In this document: positions 50,658-62,500 of the stretch, in pieces
Numbering within the stretch: the stretch's first letter is position 1
Layout: the number at the start of each line of letters is the position of its first letter
From: Chionis minor
Taxonomy: Eukaryota > Chordata > Aves > Charadriiformes > Chionididae
Assembly (NCBI GenBank): GCA_013398295.1
Contig: VZSF01007300.1
Location: 496,001 to 560,000 of the forward strand
Length of the DNA: 64,000 nt
Reading direction: 5' to 3'
The notes under the pieces: model-generated
The model's input: only the letters and a program-made list of their open reading frames with translations
What the model was told of the DNA's origin: nothing
Database searches by the model: none
Program-made: the position numbers and the translations under genes

Positions 50658-51593
50658 GTCAGGACACTAAACTGTTCTTGATGCCTTTTTTACGACTGCC
50701 ACTAGCAGTTGCCTAGAACTTGAGGGCATGTCTTCGTGGGAAATCCCATGATGTTACAGCATATGCTACCTGGCACCACATAGAGCACTGCATGAGAAGA
50801 GGGATGGTCACATTCACAATCTTGCCAGCTCATCAAGGTTACACGTAGCAGTAACTTAAAGTGCTGTTAACCACCACAGGTTTGACCGTGCCGAGTGCCC
50901 TGCCAAGTTCACTGTAGTTCTGGTTAATACTTTTGATTATATTTTCAAACACAGGCAGTCCCCAAAGTTCCCTTTTATCTCGTTCCCTACCATCTTTTTA
51001 GTGCTGCTCCTAATATGTGCCCCTAACTAAGAGGGACAATTACAAATATGCCAAGAGTTAATTAGCCCAACACAAGAACAGGTTTTTTGGCAAGCTGCCC
51101 AGGTCCTTGACTGACATCTTGGCGTGGGCTCATCACAAGTGCTTTGCTGGTCTGTGAATACGCATGCACATTGCAACCTGGACAAGGGAGGGAGAAGAGG
51201 GAGATATTTCCCCAGTTGCTATAAGGAATAGTGACAGATAACCAAAAACTAGGCTTCACACCTCTGCCATTCCATATATGAGATTTACTTACGAATTAGG
51301 ATTTTACAAGTATCCACATAAGCAAAAGGTACAGAACACAGGGCCACCAGTTTGCCCATGGGGAACATGGTGAACATCCCAGAAATGCTTATTTCCTTGC
51401 AACATTTCTTAGATAATTGTAACTGATGGCCATGTCTATAGAAAAACATTTTTGTTCAGAACCACTAGAAACCAAAAATGAGGAGGAGGGGAGGTGCAGG
51501 AATGGTATCTTGCAATGAAAAACTATTCTAAACATCTCTGTGTGCTGATGCAGATCCATCTCTACTCTGTTTATGCACATTTCCTAATATGTC

Positions 51594-51620
51594 TAGATCT
51601 ATGTGGATAGATCTATCCAC
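51594..51620. repeat. 18-bp perfect palindrome with repeated TAGATCTAT
   Basis: GTGGATAGATCTATCCAC (51603-51620) is a perfect palindrome. Its core TAGATCTAT is also present just upstream at 51594-51602. Confidence 0.97.
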
Positions 51621-52899
51621 AATCATTTAAATCCAGTGAATAGTTTGAACAGACGTAGCCTGTTTCTGGCTTTTCTGACATGGTTTTAACTTGTTTGTGT
51701 ATATGTCCTTTCACTGTACCTATCCAAGAAAGAAGACAAGACATCTTGTTTATTTATTTGTAAATGATATAGATTAGATAGTTCATTTTTAGAAAGCTCC
51801 TTGATGGTATCTGGCTATTCCAATGGATTAAATGCCAGGTTCTGTTCTCATTATAGGCAAAAGAATGACTTCTACCAGTTTTAATGTCTTTGCAAAGCTC
51901 TTCAGACTTGCCTTACAGCATTATAACAAATGTAGTAGCAACTAAAGTGAAAAAAGATAATCTTTGGGAATAGAAAGGCATGCCCCCAGTTTCTCCAAGT
52001 CCTTTATCTAATAGAACAAGCTGACAAAAATAAGGAAAATATTAGTCATGACAACTGGTGTCAGAGAACTTAGTGATGACATCATAGTTTAAAGAACTAA
52101 ACAAACTACTAGAGAAAAAATACCAGCATTCCCAGAGGATCCATAGTCAGCTATTTTATTCTAGGATATTTATGGTTTTTCACTATAAATATTGTAAAAA
52201 AGGATTTGAAAAATGTAGTGGCTTTGGACAGTTGCTCCTTTATTCAGAAGGATAATGGGCTGCAAATTCCCCTTCCAGCCTTATGAGAAGGTTTTATGAT
52301 GTATGTCTGCTTAAGACAAATGCATTTCTTTTCCTATATGCAAATAATGAGACTCAAGCTTGAATTATGAGTCATACTATAAGCTCTGTCTTTACTGATG
52401 CTGGGATCTGCATTATGAATAAGTATTGGAATAAACCTGAGTCCTTGTTTTGCTCAGTTATGATGACAAGTCTCCCTCCAAGTCCAGAAGTCTTTGGATT
52501 AGTGCTCCAATTATGCTAATTATAAAAATAAAAGTAAACATACTCACTAGGAGGTACCTTTCTTTACAGCTCATATATATCCTTGTTGCTCAGCATGAAG
52601 ATATGAAGGTAAGTAAGCGTTTCAAAGCTGTTTCTCCATCATTTTCCCACATGTTCAGAACTCTTCTAATTCTGCATCTTCATTTCCCCCAGCGCCAACC
52701 TGTAGAGTGTGTCATTTTGCAAGGCCATCATGTCATCCTGTTAGCTGAGCCAGAAGCGTTTCCAGGTTCAGTTTATTCAAAATGCTGTTGTAACTTTATC
52801 TTCCAAAGATGTATGTTCCTTGCTTTTGAAGACTGAATGCCTAAGGGAAAGTAAAAGAAACCTGCATAATGTGATGGCAATGGATGGGGAATCACTGAA

Positions 52900-52910
52900 C
52901 ACCATGGACA
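52900..52910 (+). promoter_or_regulatory. REST/NRSF-like half core
   Basis: CACCATGGACA is the exact middle of the RE1 element, but the flanking halves fit poorly, so it is a partial match only. Confidence 0.25.
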
Positions 52911-52959
52911 TGACTTGTTCTGCAGAGCTCACTCTGTAATCCGTTTCATGGTGGTTGGT

Positions 52960-52977
52960 GCTATTGGTACCAATAGC
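52960..52977. repeat. 18-bp perfect palindrome
   Basis: GCTATTGGTACCAATAGC. A further TTGG / CCAA pair flanks it with one bulged T on the left. Each half carries an ATTGG/CCAAT box in opposite orientation. Confidence 0.97.
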
Positions 52978-53285
52978 CAACATTATTACCAATCCTTTCC
53001 CAACCTCAGTGTCCAATGTCTTACGTTTTCCAAACAAATTATACAGACCAAAGAAGAATTCCCTGTGCTGGTCTATGAATCACATTTGGAGAATCCCCAC
53101 CAAGAAAAGCCAAACACATTGTAGGAACTGGTGACAAAATAATAATTTTCCCCTCTCAGTTTAAAACCCCCCTTGACTATATTTAACTTAACTTCAACTT
53201 AACCCAATCAACAAAACTTTTAATCACATTTTGAAAGTAAGCTATGGTCCTGCTTTATGTGGGATTCAGGGAGACAATTAAGCAT

Positions 53286-53612
53286 GTCCCCCATGAAGAC
53301 AGGCTGAGACAGTTGGGATTGTTCAGCCTGGAGAAGAGAAGGCTCTGGAGAGACTTTATAGTAGCCTTCCAGTATCTGAAGGGGGCCTACAGGAAAGATG
53401 GTGAGGCACATTACATCAGGGAGTGTAGTGATAGGAGGAGGGGTAATGATTTTAAACTAAAAGGTGGTAGATTTAGGTTGGATATTAGGAAGAAATTCTT
53501 TGCTCTCATGGTGGTGAGGCACTGCAATAGGATGCCCAGAGAAGTTGTGGATGCTCCATCCCCAGAAGTGTTCAAGGCCAGGCTGGGTGGGGTTTTGAGC
53601 AACCTGGTCTAG
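53286..53612 (+). pseudogene. CR1 ORF2 C-terminal remnant (about 108 codons)
   Basis: This is the C-terminal end of CR1 ORF2 from the second element. The frame is open and continuous with unrelated upstream sequence beginning at 53244, so the upstream methionine there is accidental. Blocks in order are LGLFSLEKRRLWRD, AFQYLKGAYRK, RRRGNDFKL, GRFRLDIRKKFF, PREVVDAPS and EVFKARLGG, ending at the natural ORF2 stop. The conserved tryptophan in VVRHWNR of the other copy is cysteine here, and the preceding region has several non-conservative changes, as expected for a dead copy drifting neutrally. No endonuclease or reverse transcriptase domain is present. Confidence 0.93.
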
Positions 53613-53699
53613 TGGGTGGTGTCCCTGCCCATGGCAGAGGGGTTGAAACTAGATGATCTTTAAGGTACCTTCCAACTCAAACCATTCTATGACTTGATC
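53286..53699 (+). mobile_element. CR1 LINE, 5'-truncated 3' end (plus strand)
   Basis: A second CR1 3' end, in the opposite orientation to the copy at 24.7 kb. It contains the conserved stretch around GTTCAGCCTGGAGAAGAGAA (near 53318), the ORF2 tail and its stop near 53612. The 3' UTR follows, with the TCCCTGCCCATGGCAGAGGG block near 53622 and the GATGATCTTTAAGGTACCTT block near 53653. It ends in one good octamer (ATTCTATG, 53684-53691) and a decayed second unit. The 5' edge is placed where the similarity fades (53262-53290). It reaches further into ORF2 than the 24.7 kb copy but has more substitutions, so it is probably older. Confidence 0.95.
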
Positions 53700-54802
53700 T
53701 CTTTGCACTCTTTGTACTTAGTTTGAATATATTTACTGTTGTGGCCTAGACATATTAGCCCACTCCAGTTGAGTGGACAGTAAGAAGGGTTGTGTTGATG
53801 TGGGTCGTTTTAGTGTGAATGCACTAACCCTCTCATCCACAATTTGTACATTTTAAAGGCTGGTCTGAAGCTTATTTGAATTCGCAATAAATATTCCCAC
53901 TTCCTTTGCTCCTAAAACATCATGGCAGTACCCTAATTTCTGTTGTATGAAATTATTTATCTGCAAAGGCTGACAACCCCATTGCTAGCCAAAATATCAA
54001 GTGAAGCTGAATTTCCTTCAAGCTCTTTTCTGAACTCAAAATTTAGGAATTGCTGATCCATAGGTTAAATTCCATAGATACTGAATGCTCCAGTGCTAGT
54101 CAAGAAAATCACAGAAGGTTCTGAGGCTAGGACAAGATATTTTTTTCTAGTCTCCAGTAAAAATTACCTGCATACTTGAAGCTGAACATCTGCCTGAGTG
54201 CTCTTTTGGATTGAAACCAAAATGCTTAGCACTCCTCCAGGCAGGGCTCTGACAGTCTTAAGGCCAATGATTTTTACAGCAGAAAGCCAAGCTATCAAAG
54301 GTTTAAACAATACAGAAAGAATGCTGAAAATATAAACTTATTGCCTTGCCTTCCTCAAGGAGATGACAATGTGTACCTTTATCACAAATCTAAAAAAAAG
54401 AAAAAAAGTTTGTAACGGTAGTAGCTGTGAAAGTCAGGCACTCTGGGCACATGATTTATTATGGCTCTACTTCATCACAGGCTGAATTCATTTACAAAGA
54501 AGTCCTTAACATCAAGAACAAAAGAAACAAAATTTCTTTGAATGCTCTGAGTGTGCTGACTGCCTAACGCTTTGAGTGCCACTTCACAAGCTGAGCTGAC
54601 AAGAAATAATAATATAATTAGGCAATAATGACCTTCAGGTCGGCCACTTCCTGGCAGTTAACCCAGTCTTTAACCTGACAGCTCCAGTGCTCCTGGAAAG
54701 TGCCCGATCCTGAGGCTTTCATAACTATGACAACTGCGGGAGTGCTTAAAACAAATAAATTACCATTTTTATGCATTGAAAAGTTAAAAACTGAACTGCA
54801 CA

Positions 54803-54815
54803 TTGCCATGGAGAC
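54803..54815 (+). promoter_or_regulatory. X-box-like site (RFX family)
   Basis: TTGCCATGGAGAC is close to the RFX X-box (GTTGCCATGGMAAC-type). It lies in a unique, conserved-looking stretch (about 54600-54830) rich in AT cores. No neighbouring gene can be named. Confidence 0.4.
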
Positions 54816-57344
54816 AGTGTGCTATTTAGAGCACAGAGATTTTCCAAGCAGTAGAGTCCAGTTTAATACCCAACAGGAAAGAAGGCTTCAGTCTTTATGT
54901 TTTGTTACATTTATAATCATTGTACTTTGCATGTAGGATGCACACAGATAATGTTAATAGATTCGTCAAAGTTATTTGTGCATTCTGGAGACAAATCGTG
55001 ACTGCCTTATTGGAACTGTGTATTCTGCTCTGGTCTGCTCCAGTTCTTACACCACACCCTTTCTGTGATATCTTAGCATGTCACTAAAGCCATCAGAAGG
55101 GACGATATTAGGCATTCTTTAAGTATCAGTCAAAATAAATACTGCAACAAACTGCCTCGAGTTTGCAGATTCTGTATAATGCATTGAGTGCCCCAAATTA
55201 CAGGTGGCCAAACCTGATTGAAATTCTCTTTTTAAAATATTTTTTGGGGGAACAGAAATGTTCCACAAGTTCTCTGGTAAAACACAAGTGGAGTTGTACT
55301 ATTTGGATCTCAGACAAATGCTTGGTATTTGTAAAAATAGTGTCCCAGAGCATTAATGTATTTTACCAAGAAATCTTATTGATTCAAAAAGTCATCCTGA
55401 CACTTTGCATTCCTTATTGTTTTATTTTAAATGTTTTTGTCATCTTGTCAAGGACTAGAAAACAACACGTGAATGAGCTTTTATCGTAAATATTGATTCT
55501 AAAGCAACCTATTAGACAGAGAATCTGCACATAACAAATGTATGAGAAGAAAATAAAAATGTGTGGGGTTAGCTCCCAATTATCACATACAAACAGTTTG
55601 GCCAGTGCTTCAGTTTTGTATTATTGCATAAAGCCTCTGATTGAAAGCACTGGCTTAGTGTGGGGGTTTTTTTAAATAACTTTTTAAAATAAACAATAAC
55701 TTGTTGAGGTGGTTTACAAATGATTCCATGCAATGTGAAACAGAGCATGATTCAGTCATTGTCAGGATGCCTCAGAGTGACATGTGCTTTCCTGGAGGGC
55801 GCTTGCACAAAAGTCAAAATACAAAGTTATCAAGCAGTCATGCTGAATTCCCAAGGATGGGCCTGAAAGGTAGAAGGGATCTGAACATCCTGATCTATAT
55901 ACAAGTTGTAGAGGAAAGCATATATAAGGTCCTGTGCAGAAACATATTGCAAACACTGCAATACAAGCTATAGCAATAGAAAATTAATGAGCATTTGTCC
56001 TAGCAAAGATGTGCTAGACTAGACATGGGATGCTTGGATTTCATTTCTTGCTCTGCCAAAACTCTTGCAAGGCTTACAGATCCTTTTCTGTAATGCCTAA
56101 TCTTTCACAACCCCACAAGTGCCTGGTTTATTTAGACTCATGAACTAGGTATGGGCCTTTTATTATTTTTTCTTTTTTTCCTCTCTAAGTGTAGAACAAA
56201 AAGATGCTGTACAATAAAACATTACAACTGTCAGGTCTCAGGTTAACTTTATTATATTAGTGGGTGAGAAGGCACTACCTATTAGCTACTTACGTTATTC
56301 CCTTCAAAATTTCTTATGCTATAAAATAAGCATTGCAATGCCCTGTATATGAACAAAGATTAATTTGCTCAGCTGTGCGATAAACCATTAAAAATAGCTA
56401 ACCAAAACTAATATGACAAATCATTATAAATAATGAGTCAATCTGAGAAAATCAGAAATTGCTCTCAAAGTGCCTGTAGTATCTTCTGTATTTGGGCTGA
56501 ACTCAAGAGCACCGCAGGCTAAGGCTGTCCTCTGACTGAGGGGGAAGATCTCTTTTCAGGAGGCACAGCCATTCAGGGACTGGTAGCACACAGGTATCCC
56601 AGGCTGGAAATGGGACAAGACAAACATGGAGAGGATCCATAGTCACTCCCTCCCCACAAGCGTAACTCCGTCATATTGAAGGATCTGACTGCACGTGCTT
56701 AGGGTTAAGCGTGTGCCGCAGGTGACCTCATCTGCTCTGTACTTCACACCAAGCTAAGACCTTGTAGCCACAGTTAATATGGCACAGGCCTGAGCTAATA
56801 AATTCTTCTCCTACAGTAGCAGTTGGCTTGGAGCACAAGCAGAATGAGCTAGTGCTTGCCCACAAAAGCCCTCTTAAATATATTTAATATTGGTATTCAA
56901 ACACAGGCATAACCACAACTAGAAATGCCAATTATTAGCAGAGGTGGCCAGTCCGGCCTATGAAAAATCATCACATACCTGCAAGACAAGTGAGAAGCTC
57001 AGCCTGAGCGCAGCCCCAGAACAAGACATCTTCCTTGGGACTCTGCCAAGCTTTGTTTTATCAGCATTCAGAGCTGTGTCTTTGTGGAAAGGAAAAAAAC
57101 ACCACTGAAACAGAAGACAGATAAAATGCGGAGAGTGATAAGGACTTCCTTAATTACTCATATTCTGAACTTTCACTTTAGTAGTGCATTTTCAGACTCA
57201 CCTGAGGGCAAGTAACTGGCATCATTTGCAAGTACCTCAGAAGAAGCAGGAGAGGTTCTGCATATCTTTCAGAAAGATGCTGTCATTTACCTACCCTTTA
57301 CATTATCTTAATTTCCTTCCATTACATCAATAAAAAATTGTGCG

Positions 57345-57357
57345 CTCTCTCTCTCTC
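57345..57357. repeat. (CT)n microsatellite
   Basis: Six and a half CT units, preceded by GTGCG. Confidence 0.9.
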
Positions 57358-58299
57358 ACAAGTGATCTCTGTCCCTGCAGAGCAGTAGATCATACAAGAC
57401 CATAAAGGAAAGAGTACAGTTATCCTCTTGTATTTTAGTAGAGAAAATGGAAATTACAAACACATTAACTCTCCAGCAGAAATGATACATGGTATTTAAT
57501 CGTTATTCTTGAACTCAAGGGAACTGTGAGTGCATGCTCCAGGAATGACATCAGATTATCTCAGGTGGAACCCAGCAACAATTCTTCTGTGGTAGGGATG
57601 AAGCAGGGACAAACTAACAACTTTCCTTTCCCCTCATCTGAAAGGGAAGGCCATGGCAAAATAAGTCAAGGGAAAATCACCAGTAAAAAAAAAAAAAAAA
57701 GACTGTTTCATCAACAAGATATAAATGAAATGCTTCCCCAGGCATCATGGTGGAAATAATGGCAGCAACACATTCACTGAGGAATGAGACAGACTTGGCA
57801 CCAACAGAGACAACGGGACTGTTGTGCACCAGCTATAAACCACCCTCTGGTCCTACCTGCCCTTGTATATTTGACTCATGCAGTTGCCGCTGCTTTGGGT
57901 TGAGGTTTTTTCTCCATCTATGTGAGCAGATGAGAGCCCTGAAACAGTGTCTTAGGGAAAGCTGTTATAGTTATAATGAATGGCATGTCTTTCCATCTTG
58001 CATTTTTCCAGCTCATATGTACCTTTCTAGACAGGTCATAGATACTGTTAAAAGCAAAAGACACTTCAGTTTACTTGAAGTTTGCTCTTGCAATTTGCTG
58101 AAAGATAAAAAGTTTCACTATTTCATTATCAAACTTTCACAGTACAAAGACTATCAGTGACTGAAACTTGGACCTTATATCTGGTTCTCAATTATACAGT
58201 AACCATTAAGATTTTTGTTACAGTCTCTTATTCACTGCAGAATAAAACAAGACAAATACTACTGATCTACTTTTTCCTAAGGCTTTGAAAAATCAGCAA

Positions 58300-58329
58300 C
58301 TGTTGTTTTCAGTTTTCAGAAAACAACAG
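58300..58329. repeat. 11-bp perfect inverted repeat (hairpin)
   Basis: Arm CTGTTGTTTTC (58300-58310), loop AGTTTTCA, arm GAAAACAACAG (58319-58329). It lies 32 bases before the ancient repeat at 58362. Confidence 0.95.
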
Positions 58330-58361
58330 CCAAATATTTTCATTCACGTCACTTAAGACAT

Positions 58362-58477
58362 GGTTCAGCAAAGTACTAATTTTGACCCTAATTTTAATTG
58401 CCTAAGTAAATTGACTGATCTTAATAGGACTACTCAGGTATATAAACTAGACATAGAAATATCTTACAGAATCAGGG
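58362..58477. repeat. Decayed palindromic ancient repeat, third copy
   Basis: The left end reads GGTTCAGCAAAGTACTAATT and the right end reads CTTACAGAATCAGGG, an imperfect inverse. The centre has TGATCTTAATAGGACTACTC. This order (a TTCAGCAAAG-like end, a GGACTACTCA-like middle, a GAATCAGGG-like end) resembles a widespread old sauropsid palindromic repeat as I recall it. Edges are approximate and divergence is high. Confidence 0.45.
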
Positions 58478-59430
58478 TATAAATAGCTCTCAAATTGACA
58501 GGAGTGTAATACTATCAATTTTAACAGCATGCTCACAGCTGATACCAGAGCGGAAGAAGAACCTGTCCCACTAGAATTGACATCTGGCTCCTGGGTAAGT
58601 GTTCAGGCTAACATATAGCAGAGAAACTCTGCAAAATCCAAGGTGAAACCTTCACTAGGCGGTTGATAAAGTTAATTTTTTCCCTATTTCTCGCTTGCTT
58701 TTGCAAGCATCTTCCTTTTTATCTCCCCCAGAAGCAGGGATCGCCCGTGATTACAGGTTTGTGCAGGACCTCTCACTCCATCATTCCACCATTTCCTTAT
58801 TTACGTTATGAAATTTTGAGTTATGACCATTACTGCAAGACCTCTGCCACTGCTAGTAAACAGCAGGATGCCACCCTACATGTAGTTGCCTAAGGACACT
58901 TGAAGTGCACCAGCTGCATCTCTTAGGGTACTGGGACATACAGTAATCCATAAGCAGCATGAAATTCAGCCCCCACGCATATCAATAATTTTTGGAGTCA
59001 TCAAATCTCCATGTCTCAGCAACAACAAATCATATTCTTGGTGTGCACAGCATTGTTCAATGGAGACAATTGATTTTCAGTGTGTTCCAGCAAAAGAAAA
59101 TCTGGTTTGAAAACTGCTTTTCAAGCTTCAGCTCTTAAAAAAATGAAAAAGGGAGAGGAGACGGATTGGGGATCTTATGAAGAGGTACCTAGGTTTGTAT
59201 TCATTTATGCCTGGTCCTGTCTGTCATGTCATATGGTATTAGGAAACCACAGACTGATTTCTAAAAGAGAGAGGATCTGGCTGCTAGCAGCATATGATCC
59301 ATTTGGGACTTATCACAGAAAAAACAACTTGAAATGCCAGAATTCAGATGGACCAAGGCTTCTTTCTTTTTTTAATAAAACCACATTAAATTGCATAAAA
59401 AATACTGTGTTTGCATTCTGGCATTTTCAG

Positions 59431-59506
59431 TGGATTTTTTTGGGTTTTGTTTTTTTGGGTGTTTTTGGTTTGGTTTGGTTTGTGGGTTTTTTTGTTTTGC
59501 TTTTTT
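59431..59506. repeat. GT-rich low-complexity tract
   Basis: The plus strand is T and G only over most of the tract, with GGTTT repeated four times near 59467. It creates the hydrophobic FLGFVFLGVFG-like tail of a 142-codon open frame (59080-59508), which is therefore an artefact of composition. Confidence 0.9.
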
Positions 59507-62500
59507 GAGGTTAGGTGAAATCAATTTAAAAACTCATTGTCCAAAGGGTGATAATGTCCTGATTCTCAGTAAAATCAGTGGGTAGGAGATGTTATCAGTC
59601 TTTTAGGATTTGTACCTCAGATCAACTATTTCACATGTTGGTGCAGCAGCGCGTGACCAGTTGAGGCAAAAAATACACGGTAGAGAAGCATCAGGTTCAT
59701 ACTCTACAAACATGTAGTTTCCCTCATTGAGGTCTTAAAGCTCTTTAGTTCTAGTAATCTCCTTTCTAACGTTATGCCCACTGTTTCTAATACCTTGGTA
59801 GATCACAGAAGGAAAATTCTCACTCCAGAGAACACATGAAATAAATGTTGAAGCTAATGGGGCGATTCTTGCCCATTGAAAAACAAAGCAGCTTCTTAGT
59901 GCGTGTCCTTAGGCCAAGTAAGTGATACTTAGCGTTACTTCTTAATCTTCAGCAGTGAAAAATCTATTGCATGTTACCTAGGGCTAAGATGAATCAATCA
60001 GACATGTAAAATATTGTTGACAGTGGTGAACTCAACCTGCAAAGAATCAAGACACATACTCTTTTCCTTTTACGATTTTCAGGTTATGTCCTACAGAGTG
60101 CAAATAAATTCTAAGTCTAGAGAGTAGACTGGGTCTGTAAAACCCAGTTCCAATAATCCTATGACTCCTGCTCATTGGAGCTGGCTGGTTCACAAAGGAA
60201 CCCGTTTCCTAAGGCTGGTCATATGTGCTCAGAGAGCTCCGCTGACTGCACTCTGCAGCTTTCCTCTGATTGCACATCCTGCTCCCAGGCCTAATTCACT
60301 CGCCTTTTTTCCCCTCAAGAAGAAAAAGCTTGGCAGCTCTAAAGGTTATGGAGCATTTTAGAAAATCTTTACTTATTAACACATGACTCCTACTAGTTTG
60401 TGGGGAAAATTAGATGATATGACCACTAATGTTCAGGCATTAGATGTCAATACTTCCAGAAGCCTGATAGAAAAATCTCGCCACTTTGCTTGACCTCTTC
60501 AATTTTTCATCCTGTAGTGTTTTCTGGTGTGATATCACAGCCAGTAATTTTTTGTCTTCATGCTTGGCAAGGCTCCAGATGGTTTTTAAGTCACTTGTTC
60601 GGGCAAAAGAAGAATGGTACATTTGGGATGAAATTATCCTAGAGGGCATTGTTGCAATTAGAGAGATGAATGGCCTTCGGCTTTAATTAGAACACTAGGT
60701 ACACGTTTCATATCCTTATTCAGAGGAATCCAGCTCAGTCAGCTAGCTAATGTAGTGCTACTAAGTCAATACGTGTAGAACTGCAAACATTACTTCTAAA
60801 GAAGGGGACGTTTCAACTCCATGTTTACTTACAAACAAAATACAACTTATTAGGAAGAAACATTGTGATCGTCACAAATACTCCTGCCTTATTACTTCTA
60901 GCATGTTAGAGCTGCTTTTAAATTCACAATAGAATAGTGTGCTTAAGAAGGTTGGATGGGCATGAAAAGTGAGATCAGGATGTTTATATTACAGTTAGAA
61001 GTATACCCACGCCAGAGAACATGCAATTGCATATCTCAAATCTCATTGTAATAGTAGAATTGTTTTTGTGCTACTTGAACAGAAATCTGTTCTTTAAACC
61101 GTAGTGCTTTCTTGTGCTTTTCAAGCTTCACAAGATAACGTTTTGTGCTACATATCTACAGCTTCACAAACACAAAAATACTAAGAGAACATTATTAAGG
61201 TCATAAAGACAAAGTCTCATAGGGTTAGGAAAGGAAAGAATTAAGATTGCTAGTGCTGCCTCAGCTCTGATTCCCTTTTCTATGTGAATTATGATACAAC
61301 CTTTGATGATACAAGTGGTTTTTTTCCGCAGCATTTTTCCTGCCTCCTTTTGTGCATAGAATGGACTGCGCTCACTTAATGAGCAGCAATTCAATATTTC
61401 GTCTTCTGCTTGTTGTTCAATGTATTGCCCCAGGCCTTATTTACTGCACATTTACAAATGTGGTTCTGAAGACAGAATTATTAATTTGCTCCTGGGTGTT
61501 TCTGTGGTGCTTATCATTAGCGTATGTGAGTGCCTCACAAACTTTATGCGATTTATCCTCCCAATGCTTTTGTGAGGTGAAGGGACGGAACCATCCCCAG
61601 TTTACAAAAGGGAAACCGATACAAAGAAATTGGAATAGGGGGAAAATACACGAATTCTGGATGCCTTGTTTGTGACAAAGAAAAAATAGCGGCTAATAAA
61701 TGACAGGAATTTATATTAGAGTCCCAATTTTTTCTCTTATTTGTTGCCTCATTTCTCAAACTTGTCTGGTTTCTACTCTGACAGCTCTTCACTTTGTATT
61801 TCCCTTTCCTCAGCTTGATCTTCCTGTCTCATACCGGTTCCCCATCTGAAATGGTCTTTCTGGTTCCCCAGCCAGTCTCAATGCCACCTCTGTATTCCTC
61901 TTTCAAATGTTTTACCAATCCCACTCTTTGGATCTTAGCTGCTTTTCATAATTTTTCCCTATCCCTTGCTCCATGAATTTAATTTGCATTTTACTAGTCC
62001 AGCCAGTCTTGCAATCTCTTCTATTTCTTCACACAAACTTTACCCCTCCCCCTACCTGTTTCCTTCTTGCTCATCTTGCCCAGCAGTCCCCATCTCCTTT
62101 CCACACATATTTCAGGGTTTTTTCCCTCTTTTTCCTCTACCACCGCTACATTTCTAGCTTTTGCTCTTTTGCCTTGTTTCACGTTGTCACCAATGTATGC
62201 CTGTCTCCTCAGCAAATTCCAGTTCTCATTGCTGGGAATGGGGTCATATTTCTGGTATTGGTGCCCAGCAGGGGCTTTTCTTCTTGGAGAGGGGAAAATA
62301 AAATCCTTTCTTTTGTCGGTAGCACTCAAGCTTGACATTATATGTAATTACCAAGCAGGCTCTTTCTGTCCTGTACTAAACCATGCCCCATCCAAGCAGA
62401 AGCTTTGGAAGACTTCTCTGTCAAACTTATGAACTTTGTTGAACTCTAGCAAATCAAATATTTTCAAAGGCTTATAGTTTGACTGACGGTGGAATTATTT

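Larger units (their letters stand above)
42721..53285. other. Non-coding DNA, mostly unique
   Basis: No gene recognised. It holds the GT tract at 44062, poly-T runs at 45236, 49341 and 50568, possible repeat remnants at 50.2-50.4 kb, and the palindromes at 51603 and 52960. Frames up to 128 codons (52450-52836) are not recognised. Confidence 0.75.
53700..58299. other. Non-coding DNA, mostly unique
   Basis: No gene recognised. It contains the X-box-like site at 54803, AT-rich stretches around 55225 and 55670, the (CT)n at 57345 and A16 at 57685. The 137-codon frame at 57747-58160 has many cysteines but no recognisable domain. Confidence 0.75.

Noticed and set aside
53411..53602. 63-codon minus-strand open frame
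   Set aside because: It is the antisense shadow of the second CR1 ORF2 remnant.
59080..59508. 142-codon open frame with a hydrophobic C-terminal tail that looks like a membrane segment
   Set aside because: The tail is the translation of the GT-rich tract at 59431-59506.
62021..62338. Overlapping open frames of 105-121 codons on both strands
   Set aside because: They are explained by strong pyrimidine skew, which removes stop codons on both strands. No domain seen.
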